Assembly: GCF_018362975.1 (NCBI RefSeq)
Contig: NZ_CP074371.1
Span: forward strand, 310,001 to 374,000
Reading direction: 5' to 3'
Length of the DNA stretch: 64,000 nucleotides
From: Nocardia tengchongensis
GTDB taxonomy: Bacteria > Actinomycetota > Actinomycetes > Mycobacteriales > Mycobacteriaceae
This document shows positions 27,793 through 36,049 of this stretch, piece after piece; within the stretch, counting starts at the first letter, position 1; each line of letters opens with the position of its first letter. The position numbers and the translations under genes were made by a program. The notes under the pieces were generated by a model. The model searched no databases. It saw only the letters and a list, made by a program, of their open reading frames with translations, and had not been told where the DNA came from.

Positions 27793-28566
27793 TCAGCCGC
27801 GCTCATCCTTGATCACCTGGATCACAGCCGCGACGTAGTTGTTGATGACCGAGATGAATCTGGCCCTGTCGACGGCGAGAGCCCGTGCCGGATTGTCGAC
27901 GACGACATAGCGGCCGTCGTCCACAAGGTCCCGGAACCGAACCTGGTGGCGGGTGATCCCGCGCGGCCCGAATATCGAACTGCCTTGGGCGATATGGATC
28001 TCACCGGCGTTCGAAGCTGCTGCCTCGAGAAAGTCCTGGGTTCTGGATACCGCGGTGTCCGGCAGTGCGGCGATCGCCGACCGGCCGAAGTCGTGGTCGA
28101 TGTTCTGCTCGTCAGTGGTCAGCCCAATATCCCCGCGGCCGCCCCGCTCACCTGCGGGCATTGCTTCGACCACGGCATCGGCAAGTCGCAAGGGATCACA
28201 TTCAGCCACTGTGTAGCCGCCCCGACGCCAATATGTTGCGCCGGGAAGTTGCCTGATCACATAGCCCTTCGTCCCCTTCCGGGCCGCATGGACGCGCACC
28301 ATCGACTCGGTGCCCCATCGATCCTGTTCATTCCACCCGTAGCCGGTCAGGTAGAGATCCGGATTCGTCAAGGCATCGAAAACGGTCGAGAAGTCCCCAT
28401 GAACCTTGTGAATCAGGCTTTCTCGCGCTTCCCGCATCTCCAAGTCGAACTCGTCGGCCGTCTTTGTCGCAGACGTGAACATGAAGGGTTCGGGAGGCTC
28501 CAGACCTGCCTGATCCATCCATAGCGCATAGAACTCGGCCTCGGTGAATCGCCAGTGCACGGTCAT
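27793..28566 (-). CDS. ESX secretion chaperone EspG (second copy)
   Basis: A 257-residue EspG-type protein. Landmarks are WRFTEAEFYALWMDQAGLEP at the start, the central YVIRQLPGATYWRRGGYTV and the C-terminal IFGPRGITRHQVRFRDLVDD, DGRYVVVDNPAR. It overlaps the upstream EspB-like gene by 4 nt, so it may serve that protein rather than the PE-PPE pair. The paralogue at 62498 keeps the RFGPRGITRHHLEWRDLEAD block. Only 20-25 percent identity to the other EspG here suggests different cargo. Confidence 0.87.
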   Translation of the reverse strand: MTVHWRFTEAEFYALWMDQAGLEPPEPFMFTSATKTADEFDLEMREARESLIHKVHGDFSTVFDALTNPDLYLTGYGWNEQDRWGTESMVRVHAARKGTKGYVIRQLPGATYWRRGGYTVAECDPLRLADAVVEAMPAGERGGRGDIGLTTDEQNIDHDFGRSAIAALPDTAVSRTQDFLEAAASNAGEIHIAQGSSIFGPRGITRHQVRFRDLVDDGRYVVVDNPARALAVDRARFISVINNYVAAVIQVIKDERG

Positions 28567-30407
28567 TTCTCGGCCACCGGGGTGACCGCTGCCGGCGCCT
28601 CACCGAGGACTGCCTCGAGATTGTCGAGGTTGGTGAGGAACTGCGGACGCTTGTGTTCCTTACCCTGCCCCTGCGCACCCGCCGCCCCCATCGGCGAACC
28701 ACCCATCCCACCGGCCGACCCGGTGGACGAGGAGGAGGTCGTAGCCGCGAGTCCCGCACGCGATGTCGTGGTCTCTTCCTTATCCGTCTCGGTCATAGAT
28801 GCCGGATTGGCGGCACGCGGAGTCAGCTGAGTCTTCGGTGTCTGAGGCGAGCCTGAGCCGGTGGGCGCGCCCGACGGGCTGCCTCCGGTCGGCGATCCGG
28901 ACGGAGTGTTGGTGTTCGGCATCAAGCCCAGATTCTGCAACTGCTGGGTGAGCTGATCGGTCGGCGAGGTTGTCTTGGTCGTTGTCGGCGTTTGCGTCAG
29001 AGCCGTTGTGATCGCCGAAGCGATCTTCTCGGCACCCTGTTCCGCAGCGGTGATGCCCGCCTGAATAACCGTGCTGGCCTGTGTGATCAGCGTTTGCAGC
29101 GTGGTATCGGTAGTCGGATTCTTGTCCGTGGGTGTGGTGGGCGTGGTCGGGGTGGTGGGCGTAGTCGGCTGAGTGGGGTTGTTGTCCAGGTTCGGCGTCT
29201 CGATGTTCGGTGTGCCACTGGGGTTCCCGCTCGGATTTCCGCTGGGGTTTCCAGCCGGGTTCGGGTTCGGGTTCGGCCCGGGCTGCTGGGGCTGCACCGC
29301 GATCGCGTCCTTCGGGCTTTTGAGCATGGGAACAGCGCCGCTGGAATCCTTGACACCTTCGACATACCAATTGTCCCAGGCGTGCCTCATCTTCTTCATC
29401 GCATCATCGATGTCGTACTGGGACATGTGGTTGATGGCCTTCTCCCAATCAACGGCATGGAACGGCAAGAAGTTCTGCAGCTTCTTCAACCACCCCTGCG
29501 CGAAGGCCAGGTTCAGAGCCATCAGATCCATGCCGTCGGTCAGGGTCTTCACGCTCTTGAGATAGTTGGTGATCCCTGTTTGCGCGGCCTTCGCACCGTC
29601 GGATGCCCAGACCGTGTCCATCGTCGAAGTATTTCCCTGGTACCCGGTCAGATACTTGTCATTGGCAGTCCGAAAAGTTGCCGCCTGAGCCTTCAGGTAC
29701 GCACTGGCCGTGTTCCAGGCCTGGGCGTGACTCTCCAGCTGAGCGAGAATTTTCGAATCGTTGACGAACTGCCAATGATTGTGGAAGTCGTCCCATTCGT
29801 ACTGGCTACCGACTTCGGCTGCGACCGACTTCGTATCGAGTTCCACCCCACTGGCATTCGAGGAGAGGGTTGTCTGCTTATCGGTTCCGGACAGCAGATT
29901 GTCGTAGTCACCCTCCATGGTTCCCGACCACTTGGTTGGACTCGAGAACAAACCAGGGCCGGATTGCCCCCACCCCGGCATACTGACCGGGTCGACCTGC
30001 ACCGACGAGACAGCCAGCCCAGGCTGCCCCGGCTTCGGCACCATCCCCTCGAACTTCACGCGTGCGTCATCGCCGGAAAAGGCCGTGGCCGAAGCTTGAT
30101 CGGCGTCAACGTACAGCCTGGCCGCACCCACGAAGGACTCACCGATCTCGGTGAGCACCTCCTGATGTTCCTTCAGGGTCGTCTCGACCAGCTTCTTCGC
30201 GGCCGCATTGAACTTCTCCGCTAGCTCATGCCCCGAATTCCGCTGATTCAGCGCACCCAGATCGGCCTGCGGCGCCTTGCCCATGGCGGCATTCACCATC
30301 GCGAGCATCGCCGCAGCCTGATCGGCCATCGTCTGCGCGGCCTCACGATTGAACAGGACGCCCTTCTTGCTCTCGCCATTGAGTCCGGTGAAGTCGTCGT
30401 CGGCCAT
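28563..30407 (-). CDS. EspB-like / PPE-type large ESX substrate
   Basis: A 614-residue secreted-type protein. Residues 1-330 are helical, with RLYVDADQAS near residue 97 as a possible YxxxD export signal and WDDFHNHWQFVNDSK further on. Residues 370-450 are a low-complexity linker: repeats of GNPS after NPNPN, then a run of TTP units. Residues 450-520 contain more helix. The tail is Gly/Ser-rich and ends KEHKRPQFLTNLDNLEAVLG. The partial paralogue at 63289 ends KEHKRPEFLDSSEHLDAAMG. It is first in the operon that continues with EspG and EspH-like genes, the context of EspB in ESX-1. The start has GGGAGG upstream. Confidence 0.75.
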   Translation of the reverse strand: MADDDFTGLNGESKKGVLFNREAAQTMADQAAAMLAMVNAAMGKAPQADLGALNQRNSGHELAEKFNAAAKKLVETTLKEHQEVLTEIGESFVGAARLYVDADQASATAFSGDDARVKFEGMVPKPGQPGLAVSSVQVDPVSMPGWGQSGPGLFSSPTKWSGTMEGDYDNLLSGTDKQTTLSSNASGVELDTKSVAAEVGSQYEWDDFHNHWQFVNDSKILAQLESHAQAWNTASAYLKAQAATFRTANDKYLTGYQGNTSTMDTVWASDGAKAAQTGITNYLKSVKTLTDGMDLMALNLAFAQGWLKKLQNFLPFHAVDWEKAINHMSQYDIDDAMKKMRHAWDNWYVEGVKDSSGAVPMLKSPKDAIAVQPQQPGPNPNPNPAGNPSGNPSGNPSGTPNIETPNLDNNPTQPTTPTTPTTPTTPTDKNPTTDTTLQTLITQASTVIQAGITAAEQGAEKIASAITTALTQTPTTTKTTSPTDQLTQQLQNLGLMPNTNTPSGSPTGGSPSGAPTGSGSPQTPKTQLTPRAANPASMTETDKEETTTSRAGLAATTSSSSTGSAGGMGGSPMGAAGAQGQGKEHKRPQFLTNLDNLEAVLGEAPAAVTPVAEK

Positions 30408-30563
30408 CGCTCTCCCCTCCCAGGTGGACGTGATCGCAGCCTAACCGGTTGCGCGGAGCCCGATCCAGCCGAGCCGCTGACCAGCGACGTGGGTAGGCTG
30501 CCTGCGAGGTTCGATATTCGACCGCGGGGGCAATGGTGAGCCGCGGTAGTACCGAGGGGATTC

Positions 30564-31052
30564 ATGGCCATAGCCATTGTCATCGGAGTGATCGTTGTCG
30601 TGGCGCTCGTGGCGCTCAATATTTCCAGCAACGCCCAAGACCGTGAGAGGCAAGCGGCAATGGCGGCTGCGATGGGCGGCGCGGTCGGATGGCCCTCGGC
30701 CCAGTGGCGTGAGCAGCACGCGACAATCGCGCTGTGCCCGTATCCGTCGAAGGCCAAATACAAGGCTCCCATCCACGGCCAGGCGGCCGGAGCTCCGTAC
30801 ACCACCTTCTTGGTCGAGCACGAGACCATGTTCCAGAACATGATCACGACTTGGCGGCACACCGCCGTCGTCATCGAGAGCGTCGACCGGTCCGTGGACC
30901 GGCTGGACCTGCTCTCGACCCAAGGCGAATGGCTCCTCGAATTCAACAAGAAGTCGGTCGAACACCGCCGATTCTCCAGCGGCAACGAAGAATTCGACCG
31001 CTGGTACCTCGGCCTGACCCCCAACCACCCCGACCAGGCCCGCCAACTCTGA
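30564..31052 (+). CDS. Membrane-anchored hypothetical protein
   Basis: A 162-residue protein with one N-terminal transmembrane helix (residues 3-20, IAIVIGVIVVVALVALNIS) and a soluble domain that begins near WREQHATIALCPYP. The region FLVEHETMFQNMITTWRHTAVVIES looks folded and the end WYLGLTPNHPDQ is conserved-looking. No family is recognised. It is divergent from the EspB-like operon, with 156 bp between starts that may hold promoters for both. Ribosome site GAGGGG precedes the ATG. Confidence 0.65.
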   Translation: MAIAIVIGVIVVVALVALNISSNAQDRERQAAMAAAMGGAVGWPSAQWREQHATIALCPYPSKAKYKAPIHGQAAGAPYTTFLVEHETMFQNMITTWRHTAVVIESVDRSVDRLDLLSTQGEWLLEFNKKSVEHRRFSSGNEEFDRWYLGLTPNHPDQARQL

Positions 31053-31063
31053 CCCGCCCGGTC

Positions 31064-31291
31064 ATGGCCGCGGCCTACTCAATCGTCCAGATCGCCCCCA
31101 CCGCCCGCATCCGGGTCAACGAGGGTGCAGTCGTCTGCTGGATCCGAGGCGTTCACGACCGAGACTCCGCCGCCTACCTCGAGGTCATGCGACTCACGAC
31201 CGAGCTCGCCACCGCGATCAATCGGGCTGCGGCACAGATCAATACGGTAACCAACATCGCTAACCCCGAGCGAGGACGAACGTACGATTGA
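31064..31291 (+). CDS. Small hypothetical protein
   Basis: A 75-residue frame beginning 11 bp after the preceding stop. Third codon positions are strongly G/C, which supports coding, but there is no clear ribosome site. A beta-like start (IVQIAPTARIRVNEGAVVCW) is followed by a helix (LEVMRLTTELATAINRAAAQ). No family is recognised. It could be translationally coupled to the membrane protein upstream. Confidence 0.45.
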   Translation: MAAAYSIVQIAPTARIRVNEGAVVCWIRGVHDRDSAAYLEVMRLTTELATAINRAAAQINTVTNIANPERGRTYD

Positions 31292-31359
31292 GAGTGACGA
31301 ACACCACCCAACCGCCGTCACGTCTCTTCAAGACCGCGCCGCCGTACCGGAGGGCTCGA

Positions 31360-31680
31360 TCAGCGGTGAACAGTCAGCCAATTCGGCAACTCATAGTCGA
31401 ACCCTTCGGCGCGACGCAACTCTTCATCGAATGCTTCTGATGGAGGAGGCGAACACCATTGCGGCTCGTTGGGGCCGAAGGTCCGAAAATCCTCTTCCCC
31501 GCTGTACCAGAGTTCAACTCGCGCCATGTACCAAACCGCTGGTCGACCACGCGAAGCCGCGCGCAGTTCGCTGAACCGCTCGTTGACCTCGACAGGCGGA
31601 GACCAGGGAGTCAACTGGCCGGAGATGTCTTGCACCGACGCCGATGCCTCGAAGTATCCGCCAACCTCATTGAACGTCAC
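31360..31680 (-). CDS. YezG-like (DUF600-type) immunity protein, 5' end unresolved
   Basis: The C-terminal pattern WYMARVELWYSGEEDF, then a P-W, then FDYELPNWL matches the YezG/DUF600 immunity fold seen in the genes at 36050, 44310 and 50718. In this frame the similarity extends upstream of the GTG at 31680 to about 31791 (LQLRLALPLGWNHAQVTF), but no start codon exists there. The upstream YezG-like gene ends in an overlapping frame. Either this gene lost its start to a frameshift, or both were one two-domain protein. YezG protects Bacillus against the YeeF nuclease toxin; the toxin matched here is unknown. Confidence 0.55.
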   Translation of the reverse strand: MTFNEVGGYFEASASVQDISGQLTPWSPPVEVNERFSELRAASRGRPAVWYMARVELWYSGEEDFRTFGPNEPQWCSPPPSEAFDEELRRAEGFDYELPNWLTVHR

Positions 31681-31748
31681 CTGGGCATGGTTCCAGCCCA
31701 GAGGGAGGGCCAGCCGCAGTTGCAGTGATGCCGCCTTCGTACGAGCAA

Positions 31749-32366
31749 CTATTTCCGGGAGCGTACCGGGGAAATCTCTGGACGCGGGGAGTTAGGGTTG
31801 ATCTTGTCTTCGAGCCAACACGGTATCTCGCCATCCAACCGCGGATACAGCTGCAGATCTTCCATGTATTTCTCAGCTGGAATCGATGGTTGCCACATCG
31901 GATCGACGGTGAAATTGAAAGTAGCCCTGTAATCTTCCGGCGGATCGACCTGTATTCGAAGCGAAAACCATGTTCCCAGACCGTCTTCGAAGCGGAGATC
32001 TCTCAAATCAGGGAAGGCTTGGAATATTTCCTGAGGAATCTCCCGCAGCTGTGCAGATCCATCCCGATTGAACGTCGAATACTTGATGTCCTGCAGGTCT
32101 GCCGCCATAGCAACCTGCAGTTCGGCACGAGAGCAGTCTCCATCAACGCTGTCCAGTAGCCTGCCCGCGACCCAATCGAGGATCATGTCGGCTCGAGCTT
32201 CACGCTCCTGCCGGGACGATCGCCGATGCCCAAGCCGGTCGTGTGGGTGCGTTTGATACCCACGGGCATGTCCGGGTACCCGACTACGGATCCAGCCGTC
32301 TCCCTTTTTGCCCCAATAGTTTTGCATGACCTTCCGAGCAATGCGGTCGACTTCCTCTTGGCTCAT
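31749..32366 (-). CDS. YezG-like (DUF600-type) immunity protein
   Basis: A 205-residue protein. Residues 1-75 (EEVDRIARKVMQNYWGKKGD) are a variable head whose first residues recall those of the small gene at 38425 (PEEMEQIAREVL). Residues 110-195 are the YezG-like domain: FPDLRDLRF, TWFSLRIQVDPPEDYRATF, DPMWQPSIPAEKYMEDLQLYP and IPCWLEDKI. It follows the gene at 32379 by 12 bp and is part of a minus-strand operon led by an HTH/DUF397 pair. Its toxin is not identified. An orphan immunity role, protecting against toxins of kin, is plausible. Confidence 0.62.
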   Translation of the reverse strand: MSQEEVDRIARKVMQNYWGKKGDGWIRSRVPGHARGYQTHPHDRLGHRRSSRQEREARADMILDWVAGRLLDSVDGDCSRAELQVAMAADLQDIKYSTFNRDGSAQLREIPQEIFQAFPDLRDLRFEDGLGTWFSLRIQVDPPEDYRATFNFTVDPMWQPSIPAEKYMEDLQLYPRLDGEIPCWLEDKINPNSPRPEISPVRSRK

Positions 32367-32378
32367 GATCGACTCTCG

Positions 32379-32798
32379 CTACCCCGTGGTGATGACGCGA
32401 ACGGCCAGCTCCTTCGCCTGCGCAGTGACCTCGCCAAGCTGATAGTCGCGAGTGATGATGTGGCGCACCAACTCTGGGTCCGGGGGCAGGGCATGCTTTC
32501 GGAGGTAGTGGGACACCGCACCAGCCCAGATCCAGATGCCGTCGGTCCGGAAGGTCAGCGGCACATCGCGATCCGATGGGGCGAATTCGTCAACCTCGAA
32601 GCTGCGTGCGGCCAGGACGATTGGGGCGGAGTTGAGGTAGGCGAGGATGCGGTCGCGTAGATCCGCGGTCAGTGGCTCCCTGACTGCGATCGGACGACCG
32701 CTGTCGTCTCGGCCGTCGTAGACGCGCGCGAGTCGTGGTAGCCCTTCGAATTCGGCACTCACCGTTGGAAACCTCCGCCCCAGTTCGGCCACCAGCAT
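32379..32798 (-). CDS. Soluble copy of an uncharacterised VYDG domain
   Basis: A 139-residue protein. From residue 20 to the end it matches the C-terminal domain of the membrane protein at 49269: RVYDGRDDSGRPIA, APIVLAARSFEVDEFAPSDR, WIWAGAVSHYLRKHALPPDPELVRHI. The invariant Asp, Trp, Tyr and His residues suggest a conserved fold, not low complexity. I do not know its function. It lies 24 bp after the DUF397 stop and 12 bp before a YezG-like gene, a setting that hints at immunity or toxin handling. Confidence 0.6.
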   Translation of the reverse strand: MLVAELGRRFPTVSAEFEGLPRLARVYDGRDDSGRPIAVREPLTADLRDRILAYLNSAPIVLAARSFEVDEFAPSDRDVPLTFRTDGIWIWAGAVSHYLRKHALPPDPELVRHIITRDYQLGEVTAQAKELAVRVITTG

Positions 32799-32822
32799 CG
32801 CATAGAACGGAGAGGCAGCGTC

Positions 32823-33176
32823 CTACGAGGCGCTGAACTCGTCGTTTACGATGCCCTTCGCGAATGCATCCCATTCGGCGGCCGTGAACGCCAGTTCGGT
32901 TCCGTCATGACTCTTCAATGTCGTGCCGCCCTCGGCGCAGAGCTCGATACTCAACCCCATACCGACTTGACCTGCCCCTCCGCGCAGGACGAACTCGAGT
33001 ACGTCAACCCATCGATGGATCGGCACCGTGATGATCGGCCGACGTTCAGGCGGTCCAGAATATTTGCTGTCGCGAATCCGCACCATCCCGGCCGCGATGG
33101 CAACCTCGACGCATTGCCCCCCGTTGCTTCCGCTGTAGCTGGACTTGCGCCACCCGACAGGACTGATCGGGGCCAT
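32823..33176 (-). CDS. DUF397 protein with a duplicated C-terminal half
   Basis: A 117-residue protein, nearly twice the usual DUF397 length. The N-terminal half is standard (GWRKSSYSGSNGGQCVEVAI, VRIRDSKYSG). The C-terminal half of the domain then appears twice: ITVPIHRWVDVLEFVLRGG and, after a linker with a Cys, LAFTAAEWDAFAKGIVNDEF. It follows the HTH-DUF5753 gene by 12 bp. The duplication is unusual and might change how it binds its partner. Confidence 0.85.
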   Translation of the reverse strand: MAPISPVGWRKSSYSGSNGGQCVEVAIAAGMVRIRDSKYSGPPERRPIITVPIHRWVDVLEFVLRGGAGQVGMGLSIELCAEGGTTLKSHDGTELAFTAAEWDAFAKGIVNDEFSAS

Positions 33177-33188
33177 CGACCGACTCCC

Positions 33189-34034
33189 TCATTTCAACCC
33201 GGCCACGCGGCTCCTGATCAGTTCGGCGGATTCACTTTTCGATAGCGCCGCCGCAAGGAGCTGCTCGGCCAGCATCTCGTACACTGCGACCCCATCGTAA
33301 TCCTGCAGGTACAGAGCGCCGGTCGGGTACTCGATGTAGCCGACGGTCTGGGCTTCGGCGAACTGCAACAGCGTGAATTCGGTGACGTTCCCGGCGTGGG
33401 CATACTTCCTGGTCGGCAGGATGCGAATGTCGATGTGGTCGTGCTTCATCAGCAGCGTCAGATGCTCGAGTTGCTCGCGCATCGTTTCCGCGGTGCCGAC
33501 CACTCGGTCGATGACCGCTTCCTCGATGACGGAGCTCAAGCCCATCGGGTGAGGGCCGGTTACCCGCTGCCGGGCCATTCTGGCCCGGACGATCTGCGGC
33601 ACATCCACCGATGCGACCAGCGGGCTGCCCTCGTGCAGTGCGGTGGCGTAGGTACTGGTCTGCAGCTGTCCGGTGAATGTGACTGTCTGATAGATGAATT
33701 GACTCCGAGCCAGGCCTTCCAAGCCCACAAATGTCTTGAACCAGTTCGGCAATACCTCGGAAAATGGCGCCCACCAGGTCTTCTGATCGGCCTGGCCGGC
33801 TAGCGACGTGAGCCGGTCGACCTGGGCGACCTCGGCGCCGTACAGCCGCAGCAGTGCGGTCACGTCATCAGGTTGCTGCAGATACTTCCCGGATTCCATC
33901 GCAACGATCTTCGGCTGGCTGCACCCGATCGCTTTCGCGGCCTCGCTCTGCTTCACCCGTGCGCGCTCGCGCGCGACCCGCAACTCATGCCCGATCAGGA
34001 ATCGCAAGGCCGATGGATCGGAGCGTTCTCCCAT
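33189..34034 (-). CDS. XRE-family regulator with DUF5753
   Basis: A 281-residue regulator. ATG 34034 (GGAGGCGAG just upstream) is preferred to the longer frame. The HTH at 10-65 reads VKQSEAAKAIGCSQPKIVAMESGK. DUF5753 covers about 90-280 (FTGQLQTSTYATALHEGSPL, MKHDHIDIRILPTRKYAHAG, YIEYPTGALYLQD). It heads an operon continuing with DUF397, the VYDG-domain gene and YezG-like genes, so it may regulate this immunity module. It is divergent from two small genes at 34213, paralleling the other HTH/DUF397 locus. Confidence 0.9.
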   Translation of the reverse strand: MGERSDPSALRFLIGHELRVARERARVKQSEAAKAIGCSQPKIVAMESGKYLQQPDDVTALLRLYGAEVAQVDRLTSLAGQADQKTWWAPFSEVLPNWFKTFVGLEGLARSQFIYQTVTFTGQLQTSTYATALHEGSPLVASVDVPQIVRARMARQRVTGPHPMGLSSVIEEAVIDRVVGTAETMREQLEHLTLLMKHDHIDIRILPTRKYAHAGNVTEFTLLQFAEAQTVGYIEYPTGALYLQDYDGVAVYEMLAEQLLAAALSKSESAELIRSRVAGLK

Positions 34035-34212
34035 CTCGCCTCCATTTCGTATGCACAACGAATCATCCTGCCAATCAACATCATTCAGACGAACCCGTTG
34101 ATCTGGCTGATATATCAGCCTATTCTTGAGTTGTGGCGCTCGCCACATCTCCACGCTAATCCTGATCTCTCAGATTGCTTGCGCGCCAGCCTGAACCGTC
34201 GAAAGGACGACC

Positions 34213-34464
34213 ATGTTCGAGCAGTTGAAGGTCGGCAGCTGGGCCTGTGCCGACGACCGATGCCCCATCCGCTCCGTCGTCCACGCCGAGGACCAGGCGG
34301 TCACCCTCGTCTTTTGTGAGCACGGGGACTTCGAACTCTTCGTCAGCACCACAGCGCTACGGACTCTTCTGCAAGTAGGTGGTCACGCGCTCGAAGATCT
34401 CAGAATGCGCACCGCCAGCTCCCTCAGCAGCGCGAATCACGGAGGAGTAGGCGATGATCAGTGA
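34213..34464 (+). CDS. Small hypothetical protein
   Basis: An 83-residue protein with a clear ribosome site (GAAAGGACG). It looks like a compact beta-rich fold: VGSWACADDRCPIRSVVHAE, VTLVFCEHGDFELFVST, TALRTLLQVGGHALEDL. Three Cys and a His in the first 40 residues could bind metal. No family is recognised. The stop overlaps the start of the next gene. It is divergent from the HTH-DUF5753 gene. Confidence 0.55.
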   Translation: MFEQLKVGSWACADDRCPIRSVVHAEDQAVTLVFCEHGDFELFVSTTALRTLLQVGGHALEDLRMRTASSLSSANHGGVGDDQ

Positions 34465-34648
34465 AGTTGCCTGTCTTCTCGCCGGCACCGCCTTCGGCAT
34501 CATCGTCGGCTGGCCGTTCTCCCCACCCGTTCCCGCCGACGTCCGAGCCGGGGCACGACAGTCGCCGAGATCCGCGCACGCCTGGACCGCGAAAACCACT
34601 GCGGGCAAGCGCTCTCCCTCTGATCTCGGCGATCATTGGGCTCTGTGA
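34454..34648 (+). CDS. Small membrane protein
   Basis: A 64-residue protein whose ATG is preceded by GGAGGAG and overlaps the previous gene by 11 nt. Residues 3-22 (SEVACLLAGTAFGIIVGWPF) form one membrane segment; the rest is basic. It is positional counterpart of the small membrane protein at 14802. No family is recognised. Confidence 0.5.
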   Translation: MISEVACLLAGTAFGIIVGWPFSPPVPADVRAGARQSPRSAHAWTAKTTAGKRSPSDLGDHWAL

Positions 34649-34730
34649 CGAGTCCCCTCAAAGGTTGTCTGAAAACTGGAATTCGTTGAAGGGCAGAGAT
34701 TCAGCTTGCACTCGCGTGCCGCAAGCGCGA

Positions 34731-35963
34731 TCAGTCGTTGTTACGGATGTCGGTTTCAGCAAGGACACCCCGGATGAGTGCAGCGACGTCGCCGAGCCAG
34801 GTTTCCGCCGCAGCATCGGAGGTCTCGTCGTCAAGGACCCAGTTTCCGTCGACGGCTACCATCCACGACAGCGCGCCCTGCGACTGGGGAGTGGCCAACA
34901 ACGCTTCGATGGCCTCTGCCTTGCGTTCCACGGTCCTTCGGTTGATTTGCGCCAATCGGACGAGGTGCTCACGCACCTCGTCCAGACCGACGGAGTCCGC
35001 AACATAGCTACCCAGGAACTCACGAACCTGATCAATCGCGGGGGGCGGTGGCTGGTTTGCCCGTGCGCGCAACGCTTCAGGTATCTCCACTTGCTGGCTA
35101 TGTTGAAAACCGCCCAGCCAGCTACGCTGCAGGATATGTCGGGGCAAGTAGTCCGACTCGACATCGATTTGGAAATCGGCATCGAATGCGAGACATGCCA
35201 TCGCCAATGGGCCTACAGCGATCATTCCCACACGGTTGTTCCGCCGGTCATCTTCGTCAGAGTTCCAGAAGGCATCGTGGAGCTGAAGTGCTTGCGCCAG
35301 GGTGCTATTGAACTCGGCACGTTGTTCGTCGAGAAACCTGTAGAACAGATCGATCGGCGGGTAGAGGATCTTCAGCATGAGGTCCGGGGGCACGTGACCG
35401 ACTCTGGCGGGATCCGCGCTATCGAACGCGACCCGAAGCTTCACCCCCAGGCCGGAGCCCTCCGAACAGTAGGTCTTCAGTGCATCAACCCAGTGATAGA
35501 TGTACTCGTCGTACACCGATCCCGTCGCGCGAAGCAGATCAATCGGTACCTCGGAGAGCATGTCCAGGCGCGCCTGGTCCCGGCCCATGACCGCGAAGCA
35601 GAAAGCGGTAACCCAGTTTCCAGCGTCAGCGATTCCCTGAGTGGATCCGGCAGGAATAGAAACACTCTGCTCACCGATGTGAACTTCAACCGAACCCGAA
35701 GCCTTAGTGGCTATTTCGAAGATCGCCGACGACGCATGCATCACTTGAACGTATGCTTGCCAGGTTTCGAGCTTGTTCGCCATCGGATCCAGGTAGGAGC
35801 GTAGCCCTGCGAGACGCAGCGATGCCTGAAGAACATTCTTCAGCCGCCGCGGATGCGCTGCCACGCGACCGAGATTGCGCTCGATACCGTCTGCAATGCT
35901 TCGGACTTCACGATCCGGGTCCTTGATTTCGAGGTTGTGCCCAATTACCGCCCTGGTAGCCAT
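34731..35963 (-). CDS. Imm49-family immunity protein
   Basis: A 410-residue protein with the block order I associate with Imm49: NKLETWQAYVQVMHASSAIF, ADAGNWVTAFCFAVMGRDQA, DEYIYHWVDALKTY, and LKILYPPIDLFYRFLDEQ. Imm49 proteins are immunity partners of diverse polymorphic toxins. It is the last gene after the two toxin segments on this strand and may protect against one of them or be an orphan. The C-terminal 100 residues (HLVRLAQINRRTVERKAEAI; ALSWMVAVDGNWVLDDE) are a second module. The plus-strand frame across this gene is a shadow. Confidence 0.75.
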   Translation of the reverse strand: MATRAVIGHNLEIKDPDREVRSIADGIERNLGRVAAHPRRLKNVLQASLRLAGLRSYLDPMANKLETWQAYVQVMHASSAIFEIATKASGSVEVHIGEQSVSIPAGSTQGIADAGNWVTAFCFAVMGRDQARLDMLSEVPIDLLRATGSVYDEYIYHWVDALKTYCSEGSGLGVKLRVAFDSADPARVGHVPPDLMLKILYPPIDLFYRFLDEQRAEFNSTLAQALQLHDAFWNSDEDDRRNNRVGMIAVGPLAMACLAFDADFQIDVESDYLPRHILQRSWLGGFQHSQQVEIPEALRARANQPPPPAIDQVREFLGSYVADSVGLDEVREHLVRLAQINRRTVERKAEAIEALLATPQSQGALSWMVAVDGNWVLDDETSDAAAETWLGDVAALIRGVLAETDIRNND

Positions 35964-36049
35964 CCGGCTGCACCTCCCGGCCGATATCGAAACAATTCAG
36001 GTCATCACCGGCATAGATGCCCCCCGTCCGCCTTGGCCTGAACGAGAAC

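Noticed and set aside
28992..30224. Plus-strand frame of 410 codons opposite the EspB-like gene
   Set aside because: It has no recognisable motif or ribosome site and mirrors a well-supported operon gene.
34461..35804. Plus-strand frame of 447 codons opposite the Imm49 gene
   Set aside because: The minus strand has clear Imm49 blocks. The plus frame also runs through the true small gene at 34454 in another frame.
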